Origin: an uncultured Spirochaetota bacterium
GTDB taxonomy: Bacteria > Spirochaetota > Spirochaetia > Treponematales > Treponemataceae
Assembly (NCBI GenBank): GCA_944389415.1
Contig: CALXMF010000001.1
Location: 1 to 64,000 of the forward strand
Length of the DNA stretch: 64,000 nucleotides
Direction: 5' to 3'
Shown here piece after piece: positions 7,183 through 16,186 of the stretch (the stretch's first letter is position 1; every line of letters starts with the position of its first letter). Position numbers and translations under genes: made by a program. The notes under the pieces are model-generated. The model was given only the letters and a program-made list of their open reading frames with translations. It was not told where the DNA came from and made no database searches.

Positions 7183-8178
7183 ATGTTAAAGTTACTTTTT
7201 ATTGGCGGCACAGGGAATATCAGTACCAGTGTAAGCCGGTTGTGTGTACAAAAAGGTTTTGAGCTGACACTGCTTAACAGAGGAAAAAGCGGCAAGATAG
7301 ACGGCGCTGAATCGCTTATCTGTGATATCAATGACCGCGCGGCAGTAGAAAAAGCTATTGCGGGCCGGTATTGGGATGCAGTCGTTAACTGGATTGCGTT
7401 TACGCCGGCAGAAATAGAACGGGATATTGAATTGTTTCGGGGAAGAACCGGACAATATATTTTTATCAGCAGCGCGTCCGTATACCAGAAGCCGGTTGTA
7501 AATTGTTTTATTACCGAATCCACCCCGCTTATCAATCCATACTGGGAATATGCGCGAGATAAAATTAACTGTGAACAGCGATTGATGCGCGCTTTTACAG
7601 AAGAACAGTTTCCCATAACAATTGTACGGCCATCACATACCTATGATACAGTTATTCCGCTGGTAATTGGCGGCTGGAGAGAATATACTGCTGTTCAGCG
7701 AATAAAAAAGGGACAGCCCGTCATCAGTCACGGTGACGGTACCTCGTTATGGGTGTTAACCCATTCACGCGATTTCGCGAAAGGATTCATCGGCCTGCTC
7801 GCAAATCCGCGGGCAATCGGCAACGCATTCCATATTACTTCAGACGAGGTACTGACCTGGGATCAAATATATCAGACGATAGGCAAAGCTGTCGGACGGG
7901 AGCCTAATATTATCCATGTTCCAACAGATGTGCTGATTCATGAAGATAATTATCTGGAAGGCGCGCTGCTTGGAGACAAAGCCTGGAGTGTCATTTTTGA
8001 CAATTCAAAGATTAAACGGCTTGTTCCCTCATTCGTCTGCGAAATTCCATTCGCTGTTGGTATCAGAGAGACACTGCAATGGTTTGAAGCCCGGCCGGAA
8101 CGGATGGTTATTTCAGAGCGGACAAACAGTCTGATACAGCGAATATGCAACCGCATGGAACGGCTCCACATAGATTAA
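7183..8178 (+). CDS. NAD-dependent epimerase/dehydratase family protein (extended SDR)
   Basis: This is an extended short-chain dehydrogenase/epimerase of 331 residues. The nucleotide-binding motif is GGTGNIS at 8-14. The strand-4 region reads WIAF (around 71-74) and the catalytic serine region ISSASVY is near 95. The usual YxxxK appears as YARDK around 126-130. The substrate is not predictable, though nucleotide sugars are typical. No ribosome site is present, because a promoter ends 6 bases before the ATG. It converges with thiQ, with only 8 bp between the stops. Confidence 0.85.
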   Translation: MLKLLFIGGTGNISTSVSRLCVQKGFELTLLNRGKSGKIDGAESLICDINDRAAVEKAIAGRYWDAVVNWIAFTPAEIERDIELFRGRTGQYIFISSASVYQKPVVNCFITESTPLINPYWEYARDKINCEQRLMRAFTEEQFPITIVRPSHTYDTVIPLVIGGWREYTAVQRIKKGQPVISHGDGTSLWVLTHSRDFAKGFIGLLANPRAIGNAFHITSDEVLTWDQIYQTIGKAVGREPNIIHVPTDVLIHEDNYLEGALLGDKAWSVIFDNSKIKRLVPSFVCEIPFAVGIRETLQWFEARPERMVISERTNSLIQRICNRMERLHID

Positions 8179-8186
8179 CAGAAATA

Positions 8187-8885
8187 TCAGCTCTTTTCCA
8201 TCATACGCGGATCAAATTGATCCGCGCCGCCGCTCCAGTATACACTTCCCTCTTTCATGATGATTATACGGGAAGCAAGATATTGCGCTTCAGTCAAATC
8301 ATGAGTAACCATAATACCGGTAAACCCCATATCTGCCTGCATACGCAGAATATCAGCGGCGAGTCTTTTTCGCAGCGGCGCGTCAAGCGCTGATAATGGT
8401 TCATCAAACAGGACTAATTTAGGCTGTACAATAAGAGTGCGGGCAAGAGACACACGCTGCGCTTCTCCGCCGGAAAGCGATTCAGGCCAGCGGCGGGCAA
8501 ACCCTGTTAAGCCAAACCGTTCCAAAAATGATTCCGCTATTTCTCTGCTGTGCCGCCTTCTCATACCGGCGCACCTTAGGCCGTACGCAACATTATCAAC
8601 AACCCGCAGATGAGAAAACAGCGCCCCGCTCTGAAACACCATTCCGATACCGCGTTTCTGCGGAGCGACAGTAATCAGTTCTTGCCCATCAAGCATGATA
8701 GAAGCATCTGTATTATCAGGCGCAAGCAGACCGCTGATCATACGCAGTACGGTTGTTTTTCCGCTTCCTGATGGCCCGACAATCGCCGTCATGGTACCAC
8801 GCGACGCCTGCGCGGAAAACACAACATGAGTCGATCCTAATGTTTTACACAGACGTTCTGCGCAGAAATAGGGCTTTTCAGTCAT
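8187..8885 (-). CDS. thiQ: Thiamine ABC transporter ATP-binding protein
   Basis: This is the ATPase that powers thiamine uptake with the ThiP permease and ThiB binding protein encoded upstream. Walker A GPSGSGKTT is near residues 37-45, the signature LSGGEAQR near 133, Walker B LVLFDEP near 153, and the switch histidine in MVTHDL. I place the start at ATG 8885 (MTEKPYF) with AAGGA nine bases ahead, rather than the GTG at 8891. The start overlaps the end of thiP by 8 bp, so translation is coupled. The substrate is assigned from ThiB, since the ATPase alone would read as a generic FbpC/PotA-type protein. Confidence 0.8.
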   Translation of the reverse strand: MTEKPYFCAERLCKTLGSTHVVFSAQASRGTMTAIVGPSGSGKTTVLRMISGLLAPDNTDASIMLDGQELITVAPQKRGIGMVFQSGALFSHLRVVDNVAYGLRCAGMRRRHSREIAESFLERFGLTGFARRWPESLSGGEAQRVSLARTLIVQPKLVLFDEPLSALDAPLRKRLAADILRMQADMGFTGIMVTHDLTEAQYLASRIIIMKEGSVYWSGGADQFDPRMMEKS

Positions 8886-10572
8886 TTTCACAATCCTTTC
8901 CAGTATTGAAAGTATTTATGTGGTCTCCGACAGCAAAGATAATCGCGGTACAGATACCAAGCAGCAAACCGCACACACATGCCTGCGCAAGACGATACGC
9001 GCCGGCAAGACGGTATGTATACAGCGCGAGTGTATCAAATCGAGGTATCGCCAATATCAAAGGCAGACTCGCGTCTCCGCATGATAACGCGAAACAAAAA
9101 CAGAAGGCGGAAATCAAACTCCGTGCTGTCATCGGAACATAAATGCGGAAAACAGTATCAAGATGAGAACAGGACAGCAGCCGTGACGCATCAATCACAT
9201 TCTGCGGGATACGGGCGACAGCGGGACTGATTTGCCGCAGAGCAAACGGCCAGTATAAGGCAGCCTGCGCGCATATCAGTATCGCCGGTGTCCCGCGCCG
9301 TACCAGAATAGTAAATCCAAATCCCATAATAACCGATGATACCGCCATTGGCAGCATCGGAACACAACGCACCGGCAGAGCGGTAAATCTACGCTGCACA
9401 GCGAACGCATATACAGCGCCGCCTGTTGTAGCTAACAGAGAAGAACAGATACCTGTTATAAGCGTATTCTTTGCGGCCGCATAAAACCCCTGTCTGCCTA
9501 ATACCGTTTTAAATGAGTCAAAAGACAATCGGGGAATCATACCGGCAAATGCAGAAGCGTCCTGCAGATATCCCTGCCGGGACACGAACGCGTTACATAC
9601 AATAGAAGCAAGGGGCGCGATAAAAAATATGAAAATAATAATAAATAATACACAAGCTCCCGCATATTCACCCGCGCCGCATAAGCGCCGGCGCTTAATG
9701 CCAGCTCCAGAAAACGATACACCTCTGCTGCGTTCCGTCTTTAGCGAAAGTATTCCATACGCAGCTATAAAACAGAAAGCCAGAACGGTCTCAGCAAAAG
9801 AAAGCGCGGCCGCACTCTCAAAATCAATACTTGTACGCGCCGCCTGATATATTTGTACTTCAAGTGTGGAACCGCCGATAGTACCGAAAAGAAGTACAAT
9901 AATAAAGCTGAAAAAACAATATAAAAAAACGAGCATACTCGCTGATAATGCCGCAGGCAGCAGCTGTACAAATGTCACTGTACAAAAAACACGCAAACGG
10001 CCCGCCCCCAAAAGGCGAGCGGCATCCGCTTCCTGCTGCGGCAGTTGTGACCACACATCCGCGACAGAACGCATAATCAGCGGGAAATTATAGAATCCGT
10101 GAGCTAATACTAATCCCGTAAATGAATACAGAAAAGTAAGCGGAGGCTCTGATAGATTAAATACACTAGTAAGTATCCGGTTCGCACTGCCCTGCATACC
10201 AAAAAACAGCACAAATCCAAGCGCCATCAGCAGCGGAGGCAAACAGAGCGGAATTGGAGACAGCGAGGATATAATTTTGCGCAGCGGAAATTCACGGCAG
10301 CTTATAAAAAACGCAGCCGGAATTCCTACCGCAAACGCAATTACAGTTGATACAGCGGCCTGACGTACCGTATATAATGCCGCATTGCGCACTTTTGAAG
10401 AAAAAATCAGCGCGAGTACTTCAGTAACACTCAGCCGCCCTGAAAAAAGCGGACTGAACGCGGCAACCAGCGGCAGAACAAAAAAAACACACAGCAGGAC
10501 AAACACCGCAGCAGCGGTTACCGCCGCAACAAGATATACAGGACGCTCTGACAAAATACGGCCGGCAGACAT
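8878..10572 (-). CDS. thiP: Thiamine ABC transporter permease (two fused halves)
   Basis: This inner-membrane permease is a double-length protein with about twelve hydrophobic segments and two BPD_transp_1 halves. Each half carries the cytoplasmic loop that docks the ATPase (EADAARLLGAGRLRVFCTV in the first, NVIDASRLLSCSHLDTVF in the second). The start is probably ATG 10572 (MSAGRILSERPVYLV), 19 bp after the thiB stop. The longer frame from 10623 begins at a TTG inside thiB and adds a cysteine-rich leader that does not look real. No strong ribosome site is visible. Confidence 0.8.
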   Translation of the reverse strand: MSAGRILSERPVYLVAAVTAAAVFVLLCVFFVLPLVAAFSPLFSGRLSVTEVLALIFSSKVRNAALYTVRQAAVSTVIAFAVGIPAAFFISCREFPLRKIISSLSPIPLCLPPLLMALGFVLFFGMQGSANRILTSVFNLSEPPLTFLYSFTGLVLAHGFYNFPLIMRSVADVWSQLPQQEADAARLLGAGRLRVFCTVTFVQLLPAALSASMLVFLYCFFSFIIVLLFGTIGGSTLEVQIYQAARTSIDFESAAALSFAETVLAFCFIAAYGILSLKTERSRGVSFSGAGIKRRRLCGAGEYAGACVLFIIIFIFFIAPLASIVCNAFVSRQGYLQDASAFAGMIPRLSFDSFKTVLGRQGFYAAAKNTLITGICSSLLATTGGAVYAFAVQRRFTALPVRCVPMLPMAVSSVIMGFGFTILVRRGTPAILICAQAALYWPFALRQISPAVARIPQNVIDASRLLSCSHLDTVFRIYVPMTARSLISAFCFCFALSCGDASLPLILAIPRFDTLALYTYRLAGAYRLAQACVCGLLLGICTAIIFAVGDHINTFNTGKDCEND

Positions 10573-10591
10573 ATTGAATACACTAGAATGC

Positions 10592-11620
10592 TTATTCCGC
10601 GAGCAACTGCATAACAGCTTCAACGGCTTCTGTCAAAACAGATGAATCAGCAGAAAGCTGCTTATGAGCGACAGGCGCGCCTGCTGCATATGATGCGGGA
10701 AGTTCTACCTCACGATTCACCGGATACATCCACTGCGTCAACGGCAGTACATTCTGCGCCTGCGCGCTGATCAGAAAATCGATAAACGCCTGTGCGCCTT
10801 TTATGTTAGCGGCGCCTTTTATAATACCGGCTCCCTCAATCTGATACGGATGACCTTCATCAAAAATTAAAGCCTGAAAACGGTTGCCTTCGCCATATTC
10901 CAGATGATACGCGGGGCTTGTGGTATAACTGATTACAAGCGGAGCTTCGCCGGAAGTAAACAGTCCATAACCAGAACTCCACCCCGGAGCCATTGTCAGA
11001 ATATTGGGCTTTAGGGCTTTCCAGAACTCAAGATAATCTTGTCCAAAAACCGCAACAGTCCACGCTACAAAACCAAGTCCCGGTGTACTTGTTCTCGGGT
11101 CCATGAGAATGAGTTTTTTTGCATATATCGGATCAATAAGATCGCTCAGACTGTCAGGTGCCGGCAACCCGGATTGGGTATCAAAAATAATCGCAAAATT
11201 ACTCCAATCATATGGAATAAGGTGCCATGATTTATCAAAAAGAAGCCACTCATCAATGAGCTCTTCTATACCGGCAGGTTTATAGGGGATAAGAATATCC
11301 TGCGCCAATGTCTGATTAAGCAGATTATTATCAATACCAATTACAACATCCGCCTGCGGAGAATCCTTTTCCAGAACTGCGCGCGAAAGGACCTGAGCGC
11401 CGTCTCCCACATCAAGCATAGTACATGTATACCCGGTCTGTTCTTCAAATAAACGAATCAGCTCAGGCCCAGGCCCCCATTCAGAAATAAACGAATCATA
11501 GGTATAAATTACCACTTCCCTCTGCCGTTCATCTGTCACATTATCTGATTTTCCCCTGGAAAACAGCGGAGAAACACATAACGCGGCGGCACACACACAT
11601 AACAGTATTTTTTTTACCAT
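10592..11620 (-). CDS. thiB: Thiamine-binding periplasmic protein (TbpA/ThiB)
   Basis: This periplasmic receptor delivers thiamine to ThiP/ThiQ. ATG 11620 follows GGAGG at good spacing and gives a signal peptide (KKILLCVCAAALCVSPLFS). The mature part has the ThiB marks VVIYTYDSF near 36, DVVIGIDNNLL near 94 and MAPGWSSGYGLF in the second lobe. Length 342 is normal. An ABC thiamine transporter of this type has been described in T. pallidum and T. denticola. The 68 bp between it and the upstream regulator gene hold a terminator and no room for a TPP riboswitch. Confidence 0.85.
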   Translation of the reverse strand: MVKKILLCVCAAALCVSPLFSRGKSDNVTDERQREVVIYTYDSFISEWGPGPELIRLFEEQTGYTCTMLDVGDGAQVLSRAVLEKDSPQADVVIGIDNNLLNQTLAQDILIPYKPAGIEELIDEWLLFDKSWHLIPYDWSNFAIIFDTQSGLPAPDSLSDLIDPIYAKKLILMDPRTSTPGLGFVAWTVAVFGQDYLEFWKALKPNILTMAPGWSSGYGLFTSGEAPLVISYTTSPAYHLEYGEGNRFQALIFDEGHPYQIEGAGIIKGAANIKGAQAFIDFLISAQAQNVLPLTQWMYPVNREVELPASYAAGAPVAHKQLSADSSVLTEAVEAVMQLLAE

Positions 11621-11652
11621 AATTAGACCTCCAAGACTCAAAAAAAACAGAT

Positions 11653-11680
11653 AAAAAAATGACCAGCCCGAAGGCTGGCT
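11653..11680 (-). terminator. Rho-independent terminator between regulator and thiB
   Basis: On the minus strand CCAGCC-TTCG-GGCTGG forms a tight hairpin with a UUCG-type tetraloop, followed by TCA and seven T. It ends the regulator transcript 10 bp after its stop codon, so thiBPQ either depends on read-through or has its own short promoter. Confidence 0.8.
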
Positions 11681-11688
11681 GCTTTTAA

Positions 11689-12285
11689 TCAAATAAAACG
11701 CTGCGGCGGCGTAACAACCCAAAAGGCTTTTAGCTCAACATCGCCCGTATTTACTAATGTATGCGGAGAAGAAGCAGAAAATGAAATACTGTCTCCTTCA
11801 TCAAGATCATATACCCTCGACTCGTACTGGAACTGCGCTTTTCCCTGAATAATTACGCCAAGCTCACGGCCTAAATGCCCGTAAGAACCTCGATGGGTAT
11901 GACCAGCAGGAGGAATACATACCAGATATGACTCTAGAGCATGAACTCCATCTTTTTCTGTCGGCTGAGCGAGCTCTTCATATCTGACTTCATCTTCTTC
12001 TATCGAACGACGTTCTCCGGCACGGATAACTTGAACAGGCCGGTCTCTCCGATATTCTTCAAATAAAAACTCTAGATTTATATCAAGAACATCAGCAAGC
12101 GCAAGCAACGTATCAATAGCGGGCGATACTCGATTGCGCTCAATCTGTGATACAAGACTTTCACTGACACCGGCACGCTGGGCAACCACTTTAAGTGTAT
12201 AGCCCTTTCGTTCACGAACTGTCCGTAATTTCTCACCAAACCGGTATGGAACTCTTTTCTGCTGAAGCTCCTCCATGGTACACAT
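11689..12285 (-). CDS. XRE-family HTH regulator with C-terminal cupin
   Basis: This is a cytoplasmic transcription regulator. Residues about 15-70 form a Cro/C1 helix-turn-helix (TLKVVAQRAGVSESLVSQIE). Residues about 120-190 form a cupin barrel with PPAGHTH and GDSISFSASSPH, where a small ligand would bind. Length 198 suits the HTH-cupin family (PuuR-like). It starts in a TAATG overlap with the stop of the preceding gene. It sits next to the thiamine transporter, but a terminator separates them, so control of that operon is only a suggestion; polyamines are another common ligand theme for the family and potBCD lies elsewhere in this window. Confidence 0.8.
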   Translation of the reverse strand: MCTMEELQQKRVPYRFGEKLRTVRERKGYTLKVVAQRAGVSESLVSQIERNRVSPAIDTLLALADVLDINLEFLFEEYRRDRPVQVIRAGERRSIEEDEVRYEELAQPTEKDGVHALESYLVCIPPAGHTHRGSYGHLGRELGVIIQGKAQFQYESRVYDLDEGDSISFSASSPHTLVNTGDVELKAFWVVTPPQRFI

Positions 12286-13346
12286 TACTCCTTAGTTTCT
12301 TCAAATATAAAACGTAGAAAATGATCTTCAAGCGTATTATGAGGGCCTTCCAACCCTAAACGCTTTCGCGCACGCGCATTATCACGCCGTACACTGTACG
12401 ACATATAAAAATCACGGAGATCTGAACTTAAATCAATCTTAACAGGCTGCCCCAAAAAAGATGAAATTTCATCACGGCCAATCGCAGCCACTCCTTTTTC
12501 TCGGAGAATATTTTTCAGTTTGACAACTTGTTCATAGGAAAGACCAAATAAAAACTCTTCCATCGCCTGCGATACATCTTTATCAGACAGCCGCATTTTT
12601 AAGAATTTATTCCAGTTTTCTCCCATCTGAATGGAAATAAGCAGCAATTCACTTGTACCAACCATCGTACCAAACGCTGGCGCAAGTTTTCTTCTTGCTT
12701 CCCATACATCCCTGAGAACAGGAGCGATATCAACTATATTTTGATCCCACCGATGTTCCCACAGTACAATAAGCGATTGCGCGATACGCCGGCGAATATC
12801 AATATGGATAGAGGTATTATTGATCAAATCAAGATATACATCTTCAGCCATCATGGTAAAAAGAATACCCATCGTCGTATCTTGAAACTGCTGAATATCT
12901 TCTTTATCGAGACCAGACGCTTCTGCAAGCCTGCACATAGATGAAAAGGTATGATATTTTACAATAAGAAAACCTTTACCAAGTGTCGCTTTTGAAGGCA
13001 GATGCAGTATCTTATCACCATCAAGATGTTTTACCAGCGACTCAACAAGAGTTGTCTGAGTACGTTCCTCTCCCATAATCATCTGCCGGTGCAGCAGCGA
13101 AGGAAAATAAGCTATACTTGCCGCAAGACGCTGCATATTTGAAATACGAGATTGCAAATCATCAAACGTCTCCATGGAAGTTTCCATTAGATGAGCGAGC
13201 AGTATATTTATAAGAGTCTGTTCATGCTCAGTGAGAACAATAATGTTTGTAGAAAAAGCATCGTCAGTATTAGATGCAGAATCTCCATAAAACTCAGAGA
13301 TGTCAACTGATTCAAAATTCAGATCATTATCCTGCACTTCATTCAC
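12285..13346 (-). CDS. Conserved hypothetical spirochaetal protein
   Basis: No family recognised. The 353-residue protein is soluble and mostly helical, without signal peptide or membrane segments. It has an acidic N-terminus (DNDLNFESVDISEFYGD) and a basic stretch near the end (SVRRDNARARKRLGLEG). Its stop overlaps the start of the HTH-cupin gene (TAATG), so the two are expressed together and may act together, for example as a sensor or partner of the regulator. A TATAAT lies 12 bases before the ATG, suggesting a very short leader. Confidence 0.6.
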   Translation of the reverse strand: MNEVQDNDLNFESVDISEFYGDSASNTDDAFSTNIIVLTEHEQTLINILLAHLMETSMETFDDLQSRISNMQRLAASIAYFPSLLHRQMIMGEERTQTTLVESLVKHLDGDKILHLPSKATLGKGFLIVKYHTFSSMCRLAEASGLDKEDIQQFQDTTMGILFTMMAEDVYLDLINNTSIHIDIRRRIAQSLIVLWEHRWDQNIVDIAPVLRDVWEARRKLAPAFGTMVGTSELLLISIQMGENWNKFLKMRLSDKDVSQAMEEFLFGLSYEQVVKLKNILREKGVAAIGRDEISSFLGQPVKIDLSSDLRDFYMSYSVRRDNARARKRLGLEGPHNTLEDHFLRFIFEETKE

Positions 13347-13471
13347 AATGTAGAATTATAACATATATTTAAAAAAAAAGCCAGAAAGTTTTTTTGATTC
13401 AGTATTTTTAAAGCCGCATACCGGAAATACTAACCAATAATTATTTTGATATATTCTGCCGATATTTGTGT

Positions 13472-14683
13472 ATGAACCTTTTTAGACCAGTACGATTTCT
13501 CGCAGGATCAATAGCGTTTCTGACACTTGCCAGTCTGAGCTCCGCGGCTGATATGAGTATCACACCATCTGATATTCGCCTGGAAGCAGAATATTCTGGT
13601 TCCGGAGACGGTTTTTCCGGAATGACCGGATATCATCTGTATGTACGTAAAAAAGATGGGGTACATTCTGTGCTGCTCACCGAAACAACACGCGACCCGA
13701 CTGGGATGCTCCCCAATTACGCGTATCGGGCAAAAGAATGGAATGAAATAAACGGAAATGAACTGCGTATTCTCAATGGTCTTGAGTTAAAATATGATGA
13801 ATCAAAATACAGTATTATAGATTCTACGCCGCAGCCTGATGAGCAGTTTGGACAGGCTTTTCATCTGTATATTCCATCACAGATAGATTTCGGATATCCC
13901 GAAACAAGACATGGAACAGTACATATTCAGCAGGGAACATTTGTTAATATCCGCACATTTGAAAAACCGTATGCTGATTATACAGGCAATTTTGCAGATA
14001 ATCCCTATATATTTGATCTTATTATCCCGCCCGAAAAGCCTGAAGATCCGGTTCAGGAAACAGTACATCTGCTTGAACCATACAGCAGAGAAGCAGCAAA
14101 ATCATTTGATGAAATTGCCAGTTCAACCGGGGGTAAAATGATTTACTCCAAGGGACCGGAATCGATTGTAAATGATCTTATTGAAGCAATTGATTCAATT
14201 AATCCCAAGAATAAGGCAGATATTGTTATCGCTCTTGACGCAACAGGAAGTATGAAAGATGATCTTGCCACCCTCCGGACAGAATGGGTTCCCAAACTGC
14301 GGGAACAAATGAAATCCTTTGATCAATTCCGTATAGGGCTTCTTCTGTATCGTGATTACGGAGGAGACTATATGTACCGCAAATTGCCGGTACGATATTT
14401 TGAATTTACAGATGATCTGGAGCAGTTCATCAAGTCGCTCAATTCATTCCGCATTGTAGGCAACGAGGGAGGCGACAAACCGGAAGCCGTTTATGAAGCG
14501 CTGTATGCCTCTCTGGATTTTTATCCGTGGGATGATGACGCTCAGCGTAAAATAATTCTGATTGGCGACGCAGAACCTCATCCAACCCCCAGGGGCCCGC
14601 GGCCGTACACAAAAGAATTGATTGATATGACTGCGCTGGTAAAAGAAATAACAATCGATACGATTATAACACCGGATAAATAA
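13472..14683 (+). CDS. Exported von Willebrand factor A domain protein
   Basis: This protein is predicted to be secreted to the periplasm. ATG 13472 gives a clean signal peptide (RFLAGSIAFLTLASLSSAAD). The N-terminal 200 residues are an unrecognised beta-rich region, then a VWA domain runs from about 250 to the end, with the metal-binding DATGS (MIDAS) near 255 and ILIGDAEPH near 370. VWA domains bind protein partners through a divalent ion; the partner here is unknown. The start at TTG 13466 is less likely. The next gene converges, and a large inverted repeat separates them. Confidence 0.8.
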   Translation: MNLFRPVRFLAGSIAFLTLASLSSAADMSITPSDIRLEAEYSGSGDGFSGMTGYHLYVRKKDGVHSVLLTETTRDPTGMLPNYAYRAKEWNEINGNELRILNGLELKYDESKYSIIDSTPQPDEQFGQAFHLYIPSQIDFGYPETRHGTVHIQQGTFVNIRTFEKPYADYTGNFADNPYIFDLIIPPEKPEDPVQETVHLLEPYSREAAKSFDEIASSTGGKMIYSKGPESIVNDLIEAIDSINPKNKADIVIALDATGSMKDDLATLRTEWVPKLREQMKSFDQFRIGLLLYRDYGGDYMYRKLPVRYFEFTDDLEQFIKSLNSFRIVGNEGGDKPEAVYEALYASLDFYPWDDDAQRKIILIGDAEPHPTPRGPRPYTKELIDMTALVKEITIDTIITPDK

Positions 14684-14690
14684 TCTGCGT

Positions 14691-14739
14691 TAATTGGTAT
14701 TCCAAATAATGTACACCGCAATATCTGGAATACCAATTA
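14691..14739 (+). terminator. Inverted repeat between convergent genes
   Basis: TAATTGGTATTCCA (14691-14704) and TGGAATACCAATTA (14726-14739) pair perfectly over 14 bp around a 21-base loop. The position between two gene ends suggests a two-way terminator, although the T-runs are weak and the loop is long. Confidence 0.5.
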
Positions 14740-14746
14740 CATGCTT

Positions 14747-15376
14747 TTATTCAGCATCAGGCAGCGCTTCTTCTGCTTCAACAGGAACTGGCTCAGGCTC
14801 TTCTGAAACAACATCCTGCGTTTCCGGCAAATCAGGTGACACAGCCGTTTCCGGCAGCACAGGAATCTCTGCCTGCTCAGTTTCTAAACTTTCTTCTATA
14901 TTTACAAGTTCAGATGCTTCGCTATTTTCAGCAGGAACAGGAGCGCCCGGTTTGAGTTCAAAGGATGCATCTTCAGGAATAGAATCAAGCACTGACTGAG
15001 GTATCTTTGCCAAATCAATTTCAACAAGGCGCCGATATGCCCCTGGCAGCAATGCCGCCATTTCGGAAGCGTACATCCTCTCTATCTCGCGTAAAATAGG
15101 TACAGCTCGATTCCATTTTTTCTTTTTTACGTCCATATGAGCAATCTCAAATAACGCTTCTACACGCAAAGCAGGATCAGAACCATACCGATCAATCAAT
15201 GTAAGATAATACAACTCTGCTGCAGCAATATTACCGTTCTCAAAGCTTGCCTGACCAAGCTGTATCAGCTGCTGCGAAGATAAATCTCCCGGAATCGTTT
15301 CCGGCACAGAATGACAGCCAAATAAAAAAAATAAAGAAAGCGCCGCTGCGCCAATCTGAAGTACAGTCTTTTTCAT
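14747..15376 (-). CDS. Lipoprotein with TPR-like repeats
   Basis: The 209-residue protein starts with a lipoprotein signal (SLFFLFGC, lipid on Cys21). Helical repeats follow: LIQLGQASFENGNIAAAELYYLTLIDRYG and a second copy around VEALFEIAHMDVKKKKWNRAVPILREIERMY are tetratricopeptide-like. The last 60 residues are proline/glutamate-rich and likely disordered. It probably acts as an envelope scaffold or assembly helper (YfiO-like in style, but shorter). The partner is unknown. Confidence 0.7.
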   Translation of the reverse strand: MKKTVLQIGAAALSLFFLFGCHSVPETIPGDLSSQQLIQLGQASFENGNIAAAELYYLTLIDRYGSDPALRVEALFEIAHMDVKKKKWNRAVPILREIERMYASEMAALLPGAYRRLVEIDLAKIPQSVLDSIPEDASFELKPGAPVPAENSEASELVNIEESLETEQAEIPVLPETAVSPDLPETQDVVSEEPEPVPVEAEEALPDAE

Positions 15377-15508
15377 AGCCGTACTGTATCATGCGTTTAA
15401 TAAGGGCGTCAACTCTACCATAATGCCATTAATCGAAAAGGACTCAACAAATTGATATGCGCAAATAGAGATAGAAAGCCGAAAATAAACAACAGAGGTG
15501 ATTCGCGC

Positions 15509-16111
15509 ATGGACGGTCAGCAAAAAATAAAACAATATCTAGACAGAGCATTTGCCGGAGAACCACAGACACCAGCAGTGCTGGCTGCTAAAAGTAATTT
15601 ACTGGCAAAAATGAGTACACTCTATGCGGAACTGATACAAAAAGGCGTGTCACCGGAAGAAGCCTATCAACAAGCAATTACGAGTGCCGGAGATATTTAT
15701 ACTTATATAGATACTTTTCTAGGAAAGCAGGAAGGACAACCTGGTTCCAGGGAAGTAAAACGAACTTGTTTTTACTGGTATTATCCTATCATATTATGTC
15801 TATTTATTTTTATTGCCCTTGCTCCTTTTCCGTCACTTAAACGAGTTCATCACATATTTGGTCTTCATATACGTGCCGGAGCATTGATTCCGCCGCATCT
15901 TATTACGATATGCGTAATAATTGCCGGGTTCATCATTATCGCGCTGCAATTATATGCTACCTATCACCAATCACATATATCTCCAAGCCGTATTACAATC
16001 TGGGGAATTGTAGTCATATCCATCATTGTATTTGGATTTCATCCGATAACACTAGCGCTTATTCTATTTGCAGCAGTCAGAGAGGTTATGCAGCTGACAT
16101 CGCTGCATTGA
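15509..16111 (+). CDS. DUF1700-like membrane protein
   Basis: From ATG 15509 (MDGQQKIKQYL) the first 75 residues match the permease-prefix/DUF1700 pattern: KSNLLAKMSTLYAELIQKGVSPEEAYQQAITSAGDI. Then come about four membrane segments between residues 95 and 195. An upstream ATG at 15452 adds 19 basic residues that do not fit the family. DUF1700-type proteins are often paired with PadR regulators, but none is present here. Function unknown. Confidence 0.65.
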   Translation: MDGQQKIKQYLDRAFAGEPQTPAVLAAKSNLLAKMSTLYAELIQKGVSPEEAYQQAITSAGDIYTYIDTFLGKQEGQPGSREVKRTCFYWYYPIILCLFIFIALAPFPSLKRVHHIFGLHIRAGALIPPHLITICVIIAGFIIIALQLYATYHQSHISPSRITIWGIVVISIIVFGFHPITLALILFAAVREVMQLTSLH

Positions 16112-16186
16112 TCTGCATATTATTGCAACCATTATCAGAAACAGGTAATATTAAGAAAATTTGATAATTACAGGAGTAAAATTTTT

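Noticed and set aside
11621-11688. TPP riboswitch before thiB
   Set aside because: Only a terminator hairpin fits in the gap; the CTGAGA and related conserved blocks are absent.
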